Assembly: GCA_937952305.1 (NCBI GenBank)
Contig: CALFZO010000152.1
Span: 1 to 5,747, forward strand
Direction of reading: 5' to 3'
Length of the DNA: 5,747 nt
DNA from: an uncultured Anaerolineales bacterium
Lineage (GTDB): Bacteria > Chloroflexota > Anaerolineae > Anaerolineales > UBA6663
Below, in pieces: positions 5,341 through 5,747 of the stretch; position 1 is the first letter of the stretch, and each line of letters opens with the position of its first letter. The notes under the pieces are model-generated. The model searched no databases. It was not told where the DNA came from and worked only from the letters and a program-made list of their open reading frames with translations. Made by a program: the position numbers and the translations under genes.

Positions 5341-5734
5341 CGTCGGTGACCTCGGTGGACTCGGCCGGCGGCCGGCGGCGCCGCCCGGAACGCCCCGGCG
5401 CCCGGAGCAGATGCTGGCCGAGCACATTGACGAAGCCAGCCAGCAGGCCCAGGCCCACCAGGATGTAGACCATGGTGAAGATCTTGCCGAAGTCGGTCTT
5501 GGGGCTCAGATCGCCGAACCCGACGGTGGCCAGGGTGACCAGAGAGAAGTACAGGGCGTCCAGCCAGCGCCAGCCTTCGACGGTGTGATAGAAGACGGTG
5601 CCAGCCCCCAACGTGAGCGCCACCAGCATCAGCAGGTGGCGAAACTCCGGGTTGTCTGGGTTGCGCAACTCATGCCAGACCGCCGCGACCAGGCGTCCGA
5701 GCGTGCGCAGGAAGGCTAGCAGCGAAAGCAGCAT
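5330..5734 (-). CDS. Small two-transmembrane potassium channel (Ion_trans_2)
   Basis: A 134-residue membrane protein with the canonical potassium selectivity filter TVGFGD (residues 70-75). The outer helix is about 33-50, the pore helix about 58-69 (LDALYFSLVTLA) and the inner helix about 84-108, with glycines 94, 96 and 100 as possible gating hinges. An amphipathic N-terminal helix (2-20) resembles the membrane-surface helix of KcsA-type channels. It should assemble as a tetramer and pass K+ down its gradient. It has no voltage sensor and no RCK domain; the tail is short, first basic (RRRR, 118-121) and then acidic (ending DDDH). An in-frame TAG at 5743-5741 lies just upstream, so the ATG at 5734-5732 is the earliest possible ATG; no clear Shine-Dalgarno is visible in the 13 remaining bases. 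The last 11 nt overlap the kinase gene. Gating stimulus is not readable from sequence. Confidence 0.9.
   Translation of the reverse strand: MLLSLLAFLRTLGRLVAAVWHELRNPDNPEFRHLLMLVALTLGAGTVFYHTVEGWRWLDALYFSLVTLATVGFGDLSPKTDFGKIFTMVYILVGLGLLAGFVNVLGQHLLRAPGRSGRRRRPPAESTEVTDDDH
5349..5353 (-). promoter_or_regulatory. Shine-Dalgarno GAGGT of the histidine kinase
   Basis: GAGGT on the minus strand, 8 nt before the ATG at 5340-5338, lies within the last codons of the channel gene. It supports the 455-residue kinase start and coupling to the channel. Confidence 0.65.
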
Positions 5735-5747
5735 CGATGGCTATTTC

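Noticed and set aside
4432..5349. A 305-codon plus-strand open frame across the histidine kinase
   Set aside because: It is antisense to intact kinase motifs and is His/Gln/Arg-rich without any domain.
5341..5427. A 29-residue N-terminal extension of the kinase
   Set aside because: It would overlap the channel deeply and gives a Cys/Arg/Pro-rich leader. GAGGT precedes the ATG at 5340.

Overview
The window is a GC-rich bacterial chromosome segment. Every gene I can support lies on the minus strand, so transcription runs from position 5747 towards 1. High GC, tightly packed and overlapping genes, Shine-Dalgarno starts and strong GCC/CTG/CGC codon preference fit a free-living GC-rich bacterium. 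The tandem sterol-glucosyltransferase-like GT1 enzymes resemble gene sets I associate with Chloroflexota (Anaerolineae-type), but Actinomycetota or another GC-rich phylum cannot be excluded. This placement is a low-confidence inference, since there is no rRNA or other phylogenetic marker.

Layout in transcription order. (1) 5734-5330: a small two-helix potassium channel with a TVGFGD selectivity filter. (2) 5340-3973: a membrane histidine kinase (two transmembrane helices, HAMP, HisKA, HATPase_c) that starts inside the end of the channel gene. (3) 3966-2698: a GT1 glycosyltransferase, starting 6 nt after the kinase stop. (4) A 227-nt spacer with a candidate sigma70-type promoter, two possible RNA hairpins and a strong Shine-Dalgarno. 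(5) 2470-1100: a second, paralogous GT1 glycosyltransferase with an unusual Arg/Trp-rich C-terminal tail. (6) 1095-184: an HSL-type (HGGGW/GDSAGG) alpha/beta hydrolase, starting 4 nt after the previous stop. (7) 187-1: the first 62 codons of a class I SAM-dependent methyltransferase, joined to the hydrolase by an ATGA stop/start overlap and cut by the window edge.

The channel, kinase and first glycosyltransferase look like one translationally coupled unit. The second glycosyltransferase, hydrolase and methyltransferase look like another, possibly with its own internal promoter. A plausible reading (inference) is an envelope-sensing front end followed by enzymes that glycosylate, de-esterify and methylate a lipid or other hydrophobic small molecule. 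The substrate cannot be read from the sequence. No response regulator is visible; it may lie beyond 5747 or elsewhere. I see no tRNA, rRNA, CRISPR array, insertion sequence, integrase or attachment site. The most unusual points are the cationic tail on the second glycosyltransferase, the channel-kinase overlap, and the two diverged glycosyltransferase copies that still share near-identical DNA blocks.
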